DNA from: CALKUP01 sp964492735
Lineage (GTDB): Bacteria > Patescibacteriota > Patescibacteriia > UBA9570 > XYC2-FULL-38-9
Assembly (NCBI GenBank): GCA_964492735.1
Contig: CAZBLE010000022.1
Location: 1-10,937, forward strand
DNA: 10,937 bases
Direction: 5' to 3'
In this document: one piece after another, positions 3,972 through 10,937 of the stretch
Layout: each line of letters opens with the position of its first letter
Numbering within the stretch: the stretch's first letter is position 1
Notes under the pieces: model-generated
Told to the model about the DNA's origin: nothing
The model's input: the letters and a program-made list of their open reading frames with translations, nothing else
Database searches by the model: none
Made by a program: the position numbers and the translations under genes

Positions 3972-6500
3972 TTAAATAAATGCATCTGGCCCAACAAATG
4001 AACTACCACCTTTCAAATCATCCCACTTCGCACGAGTACGGATTTCGGCTTCTACTTCATCACGCCGTCTGCCATATTTCATTCGTGACAATTCTTTGAG
4101 CAGCGCGATCATCTCGTGATTGCCTTCTGGTGGCAAAATGGTCGCCATGTTAAATGGCCTGGACGCTGTGTTATCAATCAACAATTTAATATTCGCTGTG
4201 TATTGATCGACATTAATAATATCATTTTGATCAAACACAGGCGCGTATTCTTTTTCCAAAAACTCTGCATCTTCTGCACCGACACGAAACGCTGCCATGG
4301 TTCCGACGTTACCAAAGACGGCATCACGAATTTTTGAATCATTCCCCTTTGTCAGCTGCGCGACATACTGGTGAGCGAGAATTAAATCAAGCATATATTT
4401 TCGAGCCTCGGATAAAATCGTCGCGATCGAATCCGTCGTGAAATTTTGAAATTCATCGACATACAAATAAAAATCTTTGCGATCTTCTTTTTTCATATCC
4501 GCACGCGCCATCGCTGCCATCTGAATTTTCGACACCATAATAAAACCGAGCAGTGAACTATTCACTTCACCGGTTTTTCCTTTACTCAAATTCACGAGTA
4601 GGATTTTTTGGTTATCCATGATCTCGCGAATATTGAACGCACTCTTCGACTGACCGATAATGTTACGCATCATATCATTGGTCAAAAAACGACCAATTTT
4701 TGAAATGACATACGACAACATATCTGCAGCCTGTTGACCTTGTTGCGACTGTTCATATTCTTGCTCCCAGAAATTTTTTACAATTTGGTTAGTCACAAAC
4801 TTCAGCTTATCTTTTCGGAATTCAGTGTCCGTAAACATACGCGGCACTTCAATCAACGTCGCTCCCGCTTCCCGGTCTTCCATCATCGCAAGCATGGCAT
4901 TACGCATGTAATGTTCGAACATCGGACCGATCATTTCTTCACCAAACATTTTGTAAAAAATCGCGATCATTTCTTGCACCGCAAAATCCCGTTGTTCATC
5001 GGTATCATATTCAAGCATGTTCAATCCCATCGGTCGCTCAGTGTCTGACGGATCAAAAATCACGACATCATCTGCGCGCTCTTTTGGAATGTGTTGCAAA
5101 ATATCTTCCACCAATTCACCATGCGGATCAATCACAGCAATCCCTTCACCATTCTGAATATCTTGAATCGCCATCTGCGTCATCAAGACCGATTTACCGG
5201 AACCAGATTTACCAATGATGTACATATGCCGCCGACGATCAGCGCGCTTAATACGCACCGGTGTATCAACGCCGCGATATTTCACTGCACCAATAATCAC
5301 ACCTTCCTTTGGCATGTTTGGTGGTGGCGCAGATTTTTTCGCAATCAACCAACGAATGTTTGGGGTGTCAGTAATAGCAAGCGGCAAATGCCAGAGCGAT
5401 GCCATTTCTTTTGTATTCAGCACATAGCTCCCCCGCTTCACAAACTTACGATAAATAAATGCATCAATCGCCCGCTTATCAACACTTGGCTTACTCGCAA
5501 CAAACTGATTCCCGTATTCATATCCAGAATATTGTGAAAAAGCATTGACAATATTACTCAACTTCAATGAAGCAAGATCTTTTGACGCAGCAGACACAAC
5601 CACACGAATATTCACATCAAATCCAGACTTGCTGGTTTTTTCTTCTAATAATTTCACAACTTCTTCTTCGGCTGGTGACAAGCGATAATCACGACCGGTG
5701 CTCATATTGTCTTTTGTGTGCTCACCTTTGCTCACAATCTGAAAATAAAACTCGCGCATGAACCATCCGATGGTGGTATTGTTAAAACGCGATGTTACAT
5801 TTCCAACTTTTTTTCCTTGTTGCATTTCTCGAGCCACCCGCGCTGGTTCTTTATGCCATTTCGCTTTCGCTGGTCGCAAAATATATTGAATAGCTGCTCC
5901 TTCATGTTTTTCAAATTTTGACAATACATTTGTCAGCGAGCTAATCGGATCTGTTTCAAGTCGATCGTATGTCTGAATTTGGAAAATTTGTGATTTTTTG
6001 AGCGTGATATTTGATGTCACAATTTCACCACGCGCATCAAAAATATTATAATCTTCAACAGTTGTGATTTCTGCTGATTCATATTGTGCATGCAACTGTT
6101 GTTCAAAGTATTGACGCAAAAATTTTGGAACAGCGGCATAAAATGTCACAAGACCATCTTTGTCCGCGACAATTTCTAAAGAGAATTGATCAGAGCGACC
6201 AAACCAAAATGCCGACCAACCAGTCTGCGGCTGCATGCCACCGAGAGTTGAAAAAAATGTTTCCGCGACGGCAATTTTTTGTTTCACTGTATCTTGTGTC
6301 CATTGCTCGTTCCCGTCTTCCTGGCCTTCTTTTGGAACAGTGATCCGCAAGACTTCCATATGAAAGGTGCGTGTCTTATTTACCGTTCGATGCAGATACC
6401 AACGCAATAAAAACGTTGCAATCGTTAAAAATACGAGTGAGACAACAACGTATAATAAAAGCAATACAGCGGGACTCAATGTGGCAAGAAATGCGATCAT
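3972..6500 (-). CDS. VirD4/TraG-like type IV coupling ATPase, membrane-anchored (842 aa)
   Basis: This belongs to the FtsK/HerA-type ATPases that move DNA or protein substrates to a membrane channel. A hydrophobic segment (about 5-35) anchors it in the membrane. Residues 45-390 form a long, mainly soluble domain of the sort seen on such ATPases in Patescibacteria; I cannot confirm its Pfam name. The motor follows: Walker A GKSGSGKS (430-437), VIDPHGEL (456-463), Walker B FYLYVDEFQNF (677-687) and the AHQY motif (709-712). C-terminal residues 800-835 are charged. Recognisable VirB-type channel genes are absent here, so it may serve an export or DNA-transfer machine encoded elsewhere. The ATG at 6500 lies 16 bases after the preceding stop, without Shine-Dalgarno. 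Family assignment is firm; substrate is unknown. Confidence 0.92.
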   Translation of the reverse strand: MIAFLATLSPAVLLLLYVVVSLVFLTIATFLLRWYLHRTVNKTRTFHMEVLRITVPKEGQEDGNEQWTQDTVKQKIAVAETFFSTLGGMQPQTGWSAFWFGRSDQFSLEIVADKDGLVTFYAAVPKFLRQYFEQQLHAQYESAEITTVEDYNIFDARGEIVTSNITLKKSQIFQIQTYDRLETDPISSLTNVLSKFEKHEGAAIQYILRPAKAKWHKEPARVAREMQQGKKVGNVTSRFNNTTIGWFMREFYFQIVSKGEHTKDNMSTGRDYRLSPAEEEVVKLLEEKTSKSGFDVNIRVVVSAASKDLASLKLSNIVNAFSQYSGYEYGNQFVASKPSVDKRAIDAFIYRKFVKRGSYVLNTKEMASLWHLPLAITDTPNIRWLIAKKSAPPPNMPKEGVIIGAVKYRGVDTPVRIKRADRRRHMYIIGKSGSGKSVLMTQMAIQDIQNGEGIAVIDPHGELVEDILQHIPKERADDVVIFDPSDTERPMGLNMLEYDTDEQRDFAVQEMIAIFYKMFGEEMIGPMFEHYMRNAMLAMMEDREAGATLIEVPRMFTDTEFRKDKLKFVTNQIVKNFWEQEYEQSQQGQQAADMLSYVISKIGRFLTNDMMRNIIGQSKSAFNIREIMDNQKILLVNLSKGKTGEVNSSLLGFIMVSKIQMAAMARADMKKEDRKDFYLYVDEFQNFTTDSIATILSEARKYMLDLILAHQYVAQLTKGNDSKIRDAVFGNVGTMAAFRVGAEDAEFLEKEYAPVFDQNDIINVDQYTANIKLLIDNTASRPFNMATILPPEGNHEMIALLKELSRMKYGRRRDEVEAEIRTRAKWDDLKGGSSFVGPDAFI

Positions 6501-6516
6501 GGTCGTTCAAATCAAT

Positions 6517-7146
6517 CTACACAAAATCAACACGTTTTTTCGATTCTTTTTTCAGCTTCTTCTGTAACTTCATAATTTCATCAGTTTTTATTTTAGACTC
6601 TTGCTCAAGAAAATAGCGATTCACACGTGGAATCATTGCAAGCCAAGAACGGATCAAATCCAATACTTTCCGAGTTGTTGCACGAAATGTCACAACCAAC
6701 TTTTCAATCGAATGTGCAACCTCTTCCCCTTTTTGTCGAAACGCAATTTGTTCTTGCGGTGTCATTGACTGGTAAATATCAGTCAGATCTTCTGTGAGCA
6801 AATCTTCAACGCTTTTCAACGCTACTGACTTTGAGACAGCGGCTGGAATTGTTTGCGTTGCTGTTTTGCGCTTAAAACCAACGCGCTGTTGCTCGGCAGG
6901 CTGCGGCGCTTGCAATTCTTGTTGCAGCGCGGGTGCTACTTCCGGCAAGGGATCAAGTGACTGTGTTTGTTCAACAACTACTTGCTCTGCGACAATTGGC
7001 TCAGTTGGAACAACAACACTTTGCTCTGGCTGCAGTTGTGGTGCCGGCGCACTCACATCTGGCATAACCTCAACTTGCGGAGCAACAAAAGCTTCGTTTC
7101 CAGAAACTGCTGCATTTTCAGTTTTTTGTCCGGATGTTTTTGCCAT
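6517..7146 (-). CDS. Pro/Gln-rich linker protein with C-terminal helical region, function unknown (209 aa)
   Basis: First gene of the operon with the VirD4-like ATPase. The ATG at 7146 (MAKTSG) is preferred because the promoter -10 at 7163-7158 would place the transcript start after the upstream GTG (7167) and at or just past the ATG at 7152. Residues 20-88 are low-complexity, rich in Pro, Gln, Val and Glu, and probably disordered. Residues 108-209 are helical. SVEDLLTEDLTDIYQSM (112-128) may be a short interaction module. An amphipathic stretch (about 159-180, with LIRSWLAMIPRV at 164-175) could touch the membrane, and a Lys/Glu coiled-coil-like tail runs from 183 to 209. No signal peptide or full membrane span is seen. 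I recognise no family; a scaffold or adaptor role for the ATPase is inference. Confidence 0.82.
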   Translation of the reverse strand: MAKTSGQKTENAAVSGNEAFVAPQVEVMPDVSAPAPQLQPEQSVVVPTEPIVAEQVVVEQTQSLDPLPEVAPALQQELQAPQPAEQQRVGFKRKTATQTIPAAVSKSVALKSVEDLLTEDLTDIYQSMTPQEQIAFRQKGEEVAHSIEKLVVTFRATTRKVLDLIRSWLAMIPRVNRYFLEQESKIKTDEIMKLQKKLKKESKKRVDFV

Positions 7147-7157
7147 ATTCATGGATG

Positions 7158-7186
7158 ACTGTACCACTTTTTACTTGCACACGCAA
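7158..7186 (-). promoter_or_regulatory. Promoter of the linker/ATPase operon
   Basis: On the minus strand TTGCGT (7186-7181) lies 17 bases from TACAGT (7163-7158), which has an extended TG motif (TGGTACAGT). The first usable ATG (7146) is 11 bases past the -10. Its -35 directly abuts the -35 of the divergent corA promoter. Confidence 0.55.
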
Positions 7187-7203
7187 CTGCTGCGCGGTAT
7201 ACT
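7175..7203 (+). promoter_or_regulatory. Promoter of the corA-cysS-dus cluster
   Basis: TTGCAC (7175-7180) lies 17 bases from TATACT (7198-7203). The ATG at 7213 is 9 bases beyond the -10, so the transcript is predicted to be leaderless or nearly so. The palindrome TTGC-ACAC-GCAA (7175-7186) covers both divergent -35 boxes. Confidence 0.65.
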
Positions 7204-7212
7204 TCTCGTAAT

Positions 7213-8115
7213 ATGAGTCTCAAAAAAATAAAACAAAATACAATTGAGTGGGTTGATATCATTCGACCATCGCATCGTGATCGTGAATACCTCGAAGAAG
7301 AATGTAAATTTCAAGATGTAGATATTGAATACGCATTTGCGTCAACGCTTCGTTCAAAAATTGCACCGCGGCCGCAATATACATTTTTAGTATTGATGGT
7401 TCCGTACTATTTAGATGATAAAGAAACAATTGACCTGCATGAGGTTGATGTTTTTATGAGCGCGAAGCAACTCATTACGATTCATTTAAGTGCTATTGCA
7501 GAAATCACTGAACTGAGCGCGGACCTTCAAGAAAATAACGTTGCACGAAAAGAACTCTTCAACGGTGGTACAAAACATGTCTTATTTGTGATTTTAGAAT
7601 CACTCCTTGATCACACCGACCTCATGATCGATACTGTGAATGATCGTCTGGAGCGGTTAAAAAAAGATATTTTTGCAGGAACACATGGCCCAGAAATGGT
7701 TCAAGCGACATTGAAAATGCGTCACGCTGTGATGGAAATGCGAAAATCTGTACGTGGTTTTCTGATCATCTTAAAACACTTGCAAAGCCTACGACATTTT
7801 GAGTACTTCTCTTCCCTTCATGATTACGCAAATGAACTGTGGGAAGAGTTAGAATCCAATAAAGAACTCATTGAAGCCCTTGAAGATGCGAACGAAACAC
7901 TTATTACACATAGCTTAAATAACTTCTTAAAAACCCTGACGTTATTTTCAACAGCACTCTTACCAGCTTCAGTGGTCGCTGGAATCTTTGGCATGAATGC
8001 GCACAACATGCCATTTGTGAGTGGTGCATATGATTTTTGGATCATGCTCGGCATTGTGTTTGCTTCCAGTTTCTGTGTTTTTGGACTATTTGCCTGGAAA
8101 CGCCGCATGCAGTAG
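7213..8115 (+). CDS. corA: CorA-family magnesium/divalent cation transporter (300 aa)
   Basis: CorA proteins form homopentameric inner-membrane channels for Mg2+ (some for Co2+, Ni2+ or Zn2+). The family signature GMN is at 260-262, in the context AGIFGMNAHNMP, at the end of the first membrane helix (about 241-260). A second helix spans about 274-295 and a short basic tail (KRRMQ) follows. Residues 1-235 form the cytoplasmic funnel, with long helices rich in Glu and Leu from about 123 onward. Length and layout are normal, though on the short side. The loop after GMN has HNMPF rather than the commoner acidic MPE, so the acidic residue is missing and ion choice is uncertain. There is no Shine-Dalgarno; the start is set by the promoter. 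cysS follows after 9 bases. Confidence 0.93.
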   Translation: MSLKKIKQNTIEWVDIIRPSHRDREYLEEECKFQDVDIEYAFASTLRSKIAPRPQYTFLVLMVPYYLDDKETIDLHEVDVFMSAKQLITIHLSAIAEITELSADLQENNVARKELFNGGTKHVLFVILESLLDHTDLMIDTVNDRLERLKKDIFAGTHGPEMVQATLKMRHAVMEMRKSVRGFLIILKHLQSLRHFEYFSSLHDYANELWEELESNKELIEALEDANETLITHSLNNFLKTLTLFSTALLPASVVAGIFGMNAHNMPFVSGAYDFWIMLGIVFASSFCVFGLFAWKRRMQ

Positions 8116-8124
8116 TCTATTTCT

Positions 8125-9522
8125 ATGATGGATATTCGACTACACAACACAATGAGTGGTGCGCTTGAGGTCATAGAACCACTGGTAGAAGGAAAAATTT
8201 CTCTCTACACCTGCGGACTGACTGTCTATGATTACGGACACATTGGTAATTTTCGCACATTTATTTTTTATGATGTGTTGCGACGTACACTCGAACAAGC
8301 TGGATATCGGGTTGATCATGTAATGAACGTGACAGATGTTGGGCATTTAGTTTCTGATGCAGATGATGGCGAAGACAAGCTCGAAAAAGGTGCGGCACGC
8401 GAAGGTCGAACAGCTTGGGAAATTGCGAGTTATTATATTGAAGCCTACCACACTGATCGAGAACGCTTAAATATTTTGCCACCATCTGTGAAAGAGCCGC
8501 GTGCGACAGATTATATTCCGCAGCAGATTGCACTGGTTGAAAAATTAGAAGCTGGCGGCTTCACCTACACCATTTCTGACGGTGTGTATTTTGATACGAG
8601 CCGACTGTCTGACTACGGCAAATTAGCACACTTGGATATTGAAGGGCTGCAAGCTGGTGCACGTGTCGAAATGAATCCTGAGAAAAAAAATGTCACCGAT
8701 TTTGCGCTCTGGAAATTTTCACCAACTGATGCAAAGCGCGACATGGAATGGAACTCTCCATGGGGCGTTGGATTTCCTGGTTGGCATTTGGAATGCTCTG
8801 CAATGGCCATGGACCTTCTTGGAGAAACAATTGATATTCATTGCGGTGGCATCGACCACATCCCCGTTCATCACACGAATGAAATTGCACAATCTGAAGC
8901 AGCAACTGGAAAAGAATTTGCACGCATGTGGACACACTCAGAATTTTTGCTTGTTGATGGCGGCAAAATGAGTAAGTCAAAAGGCAATTTTTATACTGTG
9001 CAAGATTTGATTGACAAAGGCTACAACCCACTCGCCTTTCGCTATTTAATGCTGACTGCTCACTATCGCAGTAAGATTAATTTCACAATGCAATCACTGG
9101 ATGCTGCTCAATCAGCACTCAACACCCTCATCTATAAAACCAGCACTATTATTGGTGATATGAGTGCACCAGACGAAGCGGCGATGGTAGAATTTTCAGA
9201 AGCCATCAACTCAGACTTGAATATGCCTGTTGCGCTTTCTTGCCTCTGGAAAATGATCCAGTCGAGTGAGCCTTCCGATGTGAAGCTCGCGACAATTCTT
9301 GCTATGGACTCTGTACTAGGCTTGCAACTTGTACCGCAAGCTCAAGGGCTGAAACAAAAAATGAAAGATGCGGGCAGTGATTTTGCAGAATTACTAGAAA
9401 AACGAGAACAGGCTCGCAAAAACAAAAACTGGGAAGCAGCGGATAGCATACGTGATGACATTGCGGCAAAAGGATTTGTCGTTGAAGACACACCAGAGGG
9501 CACAATTGTCAGACCACAATAA
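8125..9522 (+). CDS. cysS: Cysteine--tRNA ligase (465 aa)
   Basis: CysRS attaches cysteine to tRNA-Cys in the cytoplasm. The class I signature is GHIGN (38-42), and the second is KMSKS (281-285) in KMSKSKGNF. The four zinc ligands known for this family are in place: C30, C224, H249 and E253 (HHTNE). The tRNA-binding C-terminal region shows the typical WEAADSIRD stretch (436-444). Length matches the family. Two ATGs are adjacent (8125 and 8128); either may be used, and neither has a Shine-Dalgarno. The gene starts 9 bases after corA, so co-transcription is likely, although an internal TTGCCT-N17-TAGTCT near the end of corA might act as a weak extra promoter. Confidence 0.98.
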   Translation: MMDIRLHNTMSGALEVIEPLVEGKISLYTCGLTVYDYGHIGNFRTFIFYDVLRRTLEQAGYRVDHVMNVTDVGHLVSDADDGEDKLEKGAAREGRTAWEIASYYIEAYHTDRERLNILPPSVKEPRATDYIPQQIALVEKLEAGGFTYTISDGVYFDTSRLSDYGKLAHLDIEGLQAGARVEMNPEKKNVTDFALWKFSPTDAKRDMEWNSPWGVGFPGWHLECSAMAMDLLGETIDIHCGGIDHIPVHHTNEIAQSEAATGKEFARMWTHSEFLLVDGGKMSKSKGNFYTVQDLIDKGYNPLAFRYLMLTAHYRSKINFTMQSLDAAQSALNTLIYKTSTIIGDMSAPDEAAMVEFSEAINSDLNMPVALSCLWKMIQSSEPSDVKLATILAMDSVLGLQLVPQAQGLKQKMKDAGSDFAELLEKREQARKNKNWEAADSIRDDIAAKGFVVEDTPEGTIVRPQ

Positions 9523-9540
9523 GTCTGGTAGGCTTTTTGA

Positions 9541-10533
9541 ATGTCAAAATATAACCTCACTCGGGAACAACAATATGGGTTTTGGGACACGCTCCCAAAA
9601 CAAGCTATTTATTTAGCGCCGATGAGTGGAATCACAAACAAAGCATACCGCCAAATCGTCAAATCGTTTTACGCTGATATTTTGTTTCCAGAATTTGTCA
9701 GCACCTATGCGTTGCATTATGGCTCGCCAAAAACAGAAGCCATGCTCGCCTTTGACGAACCAGAACGACCAATTGTCGCGCAACTCTTTGGCGCTGAACC
9801 AGAATATTTTTATAACGCGACAAAAATTATTGTTGAAAAAGGCTTTGACGGCGTTGATATTAACTTTGGCTGCCCGGCTCCAAAGGTTGCCAAGAACGGT
9901 GGCGGTTGTGCGCTGCTCGGCGACCTTGGATTATCGCGTGAAATTATTGAAGCTGTTTTAGATGCTGCCGATGGTCAGATTCCAGTGTCTGTGAAAACTC
10001 GTATGCAATACAAAGACACGCACGTTCGTGATTTCGCGAAAATGATTTCAGATTTGCCGCTCGCTGCACTCTGTGTTCACGGTCGTACATTTGAAAAACC
10101 ATATGTCGGCGCAGCTGACCTCAACCCAATCAAAGAAGTGCGTGACTATGTTGATTTTAAAGTCATGGCATCTGGTCATGCACACACCCCTGAAGCCGCT
10201 AAAGAAACGTTTGACTTCACTGGTGCAGATGGCGTCGCACTCGCCCGCGGCACATTTGGCAAACCGTGGATTGGTAAACAAATTAAAGACTACTTGGAAA
10301 CCGGCAGCTACACGGAGCCAACCTGGGATGAAAAAATTGACACTATGCTCAAGCACGCGCGTTTAGTCAACGACATGCACACAGAGCGTCCGTTTGTTGA
10401 AATTCGAAAAGTACTCGCATGGTATGTACGTGATATTCCAAACGCTGCAAAATACCGTGGCGAACTTGTCCGCGTGAACTCAATCGAAGAAATTGAAACG
10501 ATTGTCGAAAAAATCCGCGTGCGCGCTCTGTAG
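9541..10533 (+). CDS. dus: tRNA-dihydrouridine synthase, divergent (330 aa)
   Basis: Dus enzymes reduce uridine to dihydrouridine in tRNA using FMN and NADPH. Visible motifs are APMSGIT (26-32), the active-site stretch DINFGCP (106-112) with catalytic C111, SVKTR (150-154) with its lysine, and HGRT (180-183). FMN-phosphate contacts should lie in ASGHAH (210-215) and ALARGTFGKPW (233-243). Both are unusual, since the family normally shows NGD and GRG-x-GxPW versions. The C-terminal helical domain (about 262-330) is complete. Subfamily (A, B, C or another) cannot be fixed by eye; the GCPxxKV pattern is closest to DusB. It starts 18 bases after cysS, with at most a weak GGTAGG before the ATG, and is the last gene of the plus-strand cluster. 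Confidence 0.93.
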   Translation: MSKYNLTREQQYGFWDTLPKQAIYLAPMSGITNKAYRQIVKSFYADILFPEFVSTYALHYGSPKTEAMLAFDEPERPIVAQLFGAEPEYFYNATKIIVEKGFDGVDINFGCPAPKVAKNGGGCALLGDLGLSREIIEAVLDAADGQIPVSVKTRMQYKDTHVRDFAKMISDLPLAALCVHGRTFEKPYVGAADLNPIKEVRDYVDFKVMASGHAHTPEAAKETFDFTGADGVALARGTFGKPWIGKQIKDYLETGSYTEPTWDEKIDTMLKHARLVNDMHTERPFVEIRKVLAWYVRDIPNAAKYRGELVRVNSIEEIETIVEKIRVRAL

Positions 10534-10553
10534 TAAAATAAAAAAATATACAT

Positions 10554-10643
10554 AAAAAACAGCGAAGAGCGTGAGTGAGATTTTGAGGCTCCGCGAGCAT
10601 GACCGAAGGATGCTCCAGGAGTCGAAAGATACTCACGAACGCT
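10554..10643 (-). terminator. Long hairpin terminator between convergent dus and glycosyltransferase
   Basis: Nested pairings are CGCT/AGCG (10640-10643 with 10561-10564), CGTGAGT/ACTCACG (10570-10576 with 10631-10637), GGCTCC/GGAGTC with one G-U (10587-10592 with 10618-10623) and GAGCAT/ATGCTC (10595-10600 with 10610-10615). On the minus strand the structure is followed by TG and six T (10559-10554), so it terminates the glycosyltransferase and overlaps its stop codon by two bases. On the plus strand it may cap the dus transcript. Confidence 0.65.
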
Positions 10644-10937
10644 ATTGGTATTTTTGATATGTTTTCTTGTACACCTCCATTGTCATCTGCGCAGTTTTTT
10701 GCCACGAAAACCGTTTCACAAATTCTGTCGCGCCATCAACAAGATGTTTTGTGGTATGCGGCTCTTGTAGAATTTTAATCATCGCATGAGAAATATCATC
10801 AACATCATATGGATCAACAAGTAGCGCATGCCCCCCAGTAACCTCCGGTAGCGCTCCCAAACGACTGGCAATCACTGGCGTTCCAATACTCATTGCTTCT
10901 ACTGCCGGCAAACCAAAACCTTCATCAAGCGATGGCA
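10642..10937 (-). CDS. GT4-family glycosyltransferase, C-terminal part (N-terminus outside window)
   Basis: The frame enters from the right edge and ends in TAG at 10644-10642, leaving 98 residues. It begins with PSLDEGFGLPAVEAM, the E-x7-E signature of retaining GT-B enzymes of family GT4, which holds the nucleotide-sugar donor. Next come GTPVIASRLGALPEV and GGHALLVDPYDVDDISHAM, which match the usual C-terminal Rossmann half. A final helix (FSWQKTAQMTMEVYKKTY) packs back on the fold. Such enzymes build surface polysaccharide, glycolipid or glycoprotein. Donor and acceptor cannot be read from this fragment. It is convergent with dus across the long hairpin. Confidence 0.93.
   Translation of the reverse strand, partial: PSLDEGFGLPAVEAMSIGTPVIASRLGALPEVTGGHALLVDPYDVDDISHAMIKILQEPHTTKHLVDGATEFVKRFSWQKTAQMTMEVYKKTYQKYQ

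Noticed and set aside
6794..7216. A 140-codon plus-strand frame rich in Cys, Ser and Thr, antisense to the linker gene
   Set aside because: It is a shadow of the low-complexity Pro/Gln/Glu coding region on the other strand, and its composition follows directly from that.
10561..10643. CRISPR or tRNA-like element suggested by repeated GAGT/ACTC strings
   Set aside because: All the strings belong to one nested hairpin with a T-run. No regularly spaced repeats and no cloverleaf are present, and no CRISPR, tRNA or rRNA was seen elsewhere.

Overview
The window looks like chromosome from a small-genome bacterium of the Patescibacteria (Candidate Phyla Radiation, CPR), probably a Parcubacteria-type lineage. 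This is an inference from several features. Base composition is moderate to low in GC: 60-base lines I counted inside corA and dus give 38-43%. Almost no start codon has a Shine-Dalgarno sequence, and several starts lie 8-11 bases behind a -10 box, which suggests leaderless mRNAs. Genes are packed tightly. A chromosomal VirD4/TraG-like ATPase with a long N-terminal domain sits beside small unrecognised membrane and linker proteins. The standard code works in every gene. The ten resident stop codons I can see are five TAA and five TAG, with no TGA.

Region 1 (1-1883, minus strand): a partial dnaX (DNA polymerase III tau/gamma) preceded by a 232-aa protein with an internal repeat, a 101-aa acidic protein and a 54-aa Ala/Glu-rich protein. 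Two intrinsic terminators and several sigma70-like promoters separate these small units. One terminator overlaps its gene's stop codon.

Region 2 (1884-3571): a compositional island. A single minus-strand gene (2187-3164) for a 325-aa secreted protein is 63-70% GC in sampled lines, has a clear Shine-Dalgarno and ends in TGA, unlike every neighbour. Hairpin-rich non-coding DNA flanks it on both sides, including a plus-strand terminator with no gene in front of it. It is either a recent import from a high-GC bacterium or an assembly chimera.

Region 3 (3572-7146, minus strand): a three-gene operon of a 209-aa Pro/Gln-rich linker protein, an 842-aa membrane-anchored VirD4/TraG-type ATPase and a 132-aa two-helix membrane protein, closed by a terminator. 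It may encode a macromolecule-export or DNA-transfer device and is the most interesting resident system here.

Region 4 (7158-10533, plus strand): corA, cysS and dus, spaced 9 and 18 bases apart. The promoter of corA and that of the operon in region 3 are back to back, with abutting -35 boxes. A long hairpin with a T-run then ends a convergent, partial GT4 glycosyltransferase gene (10642 to the window edge).
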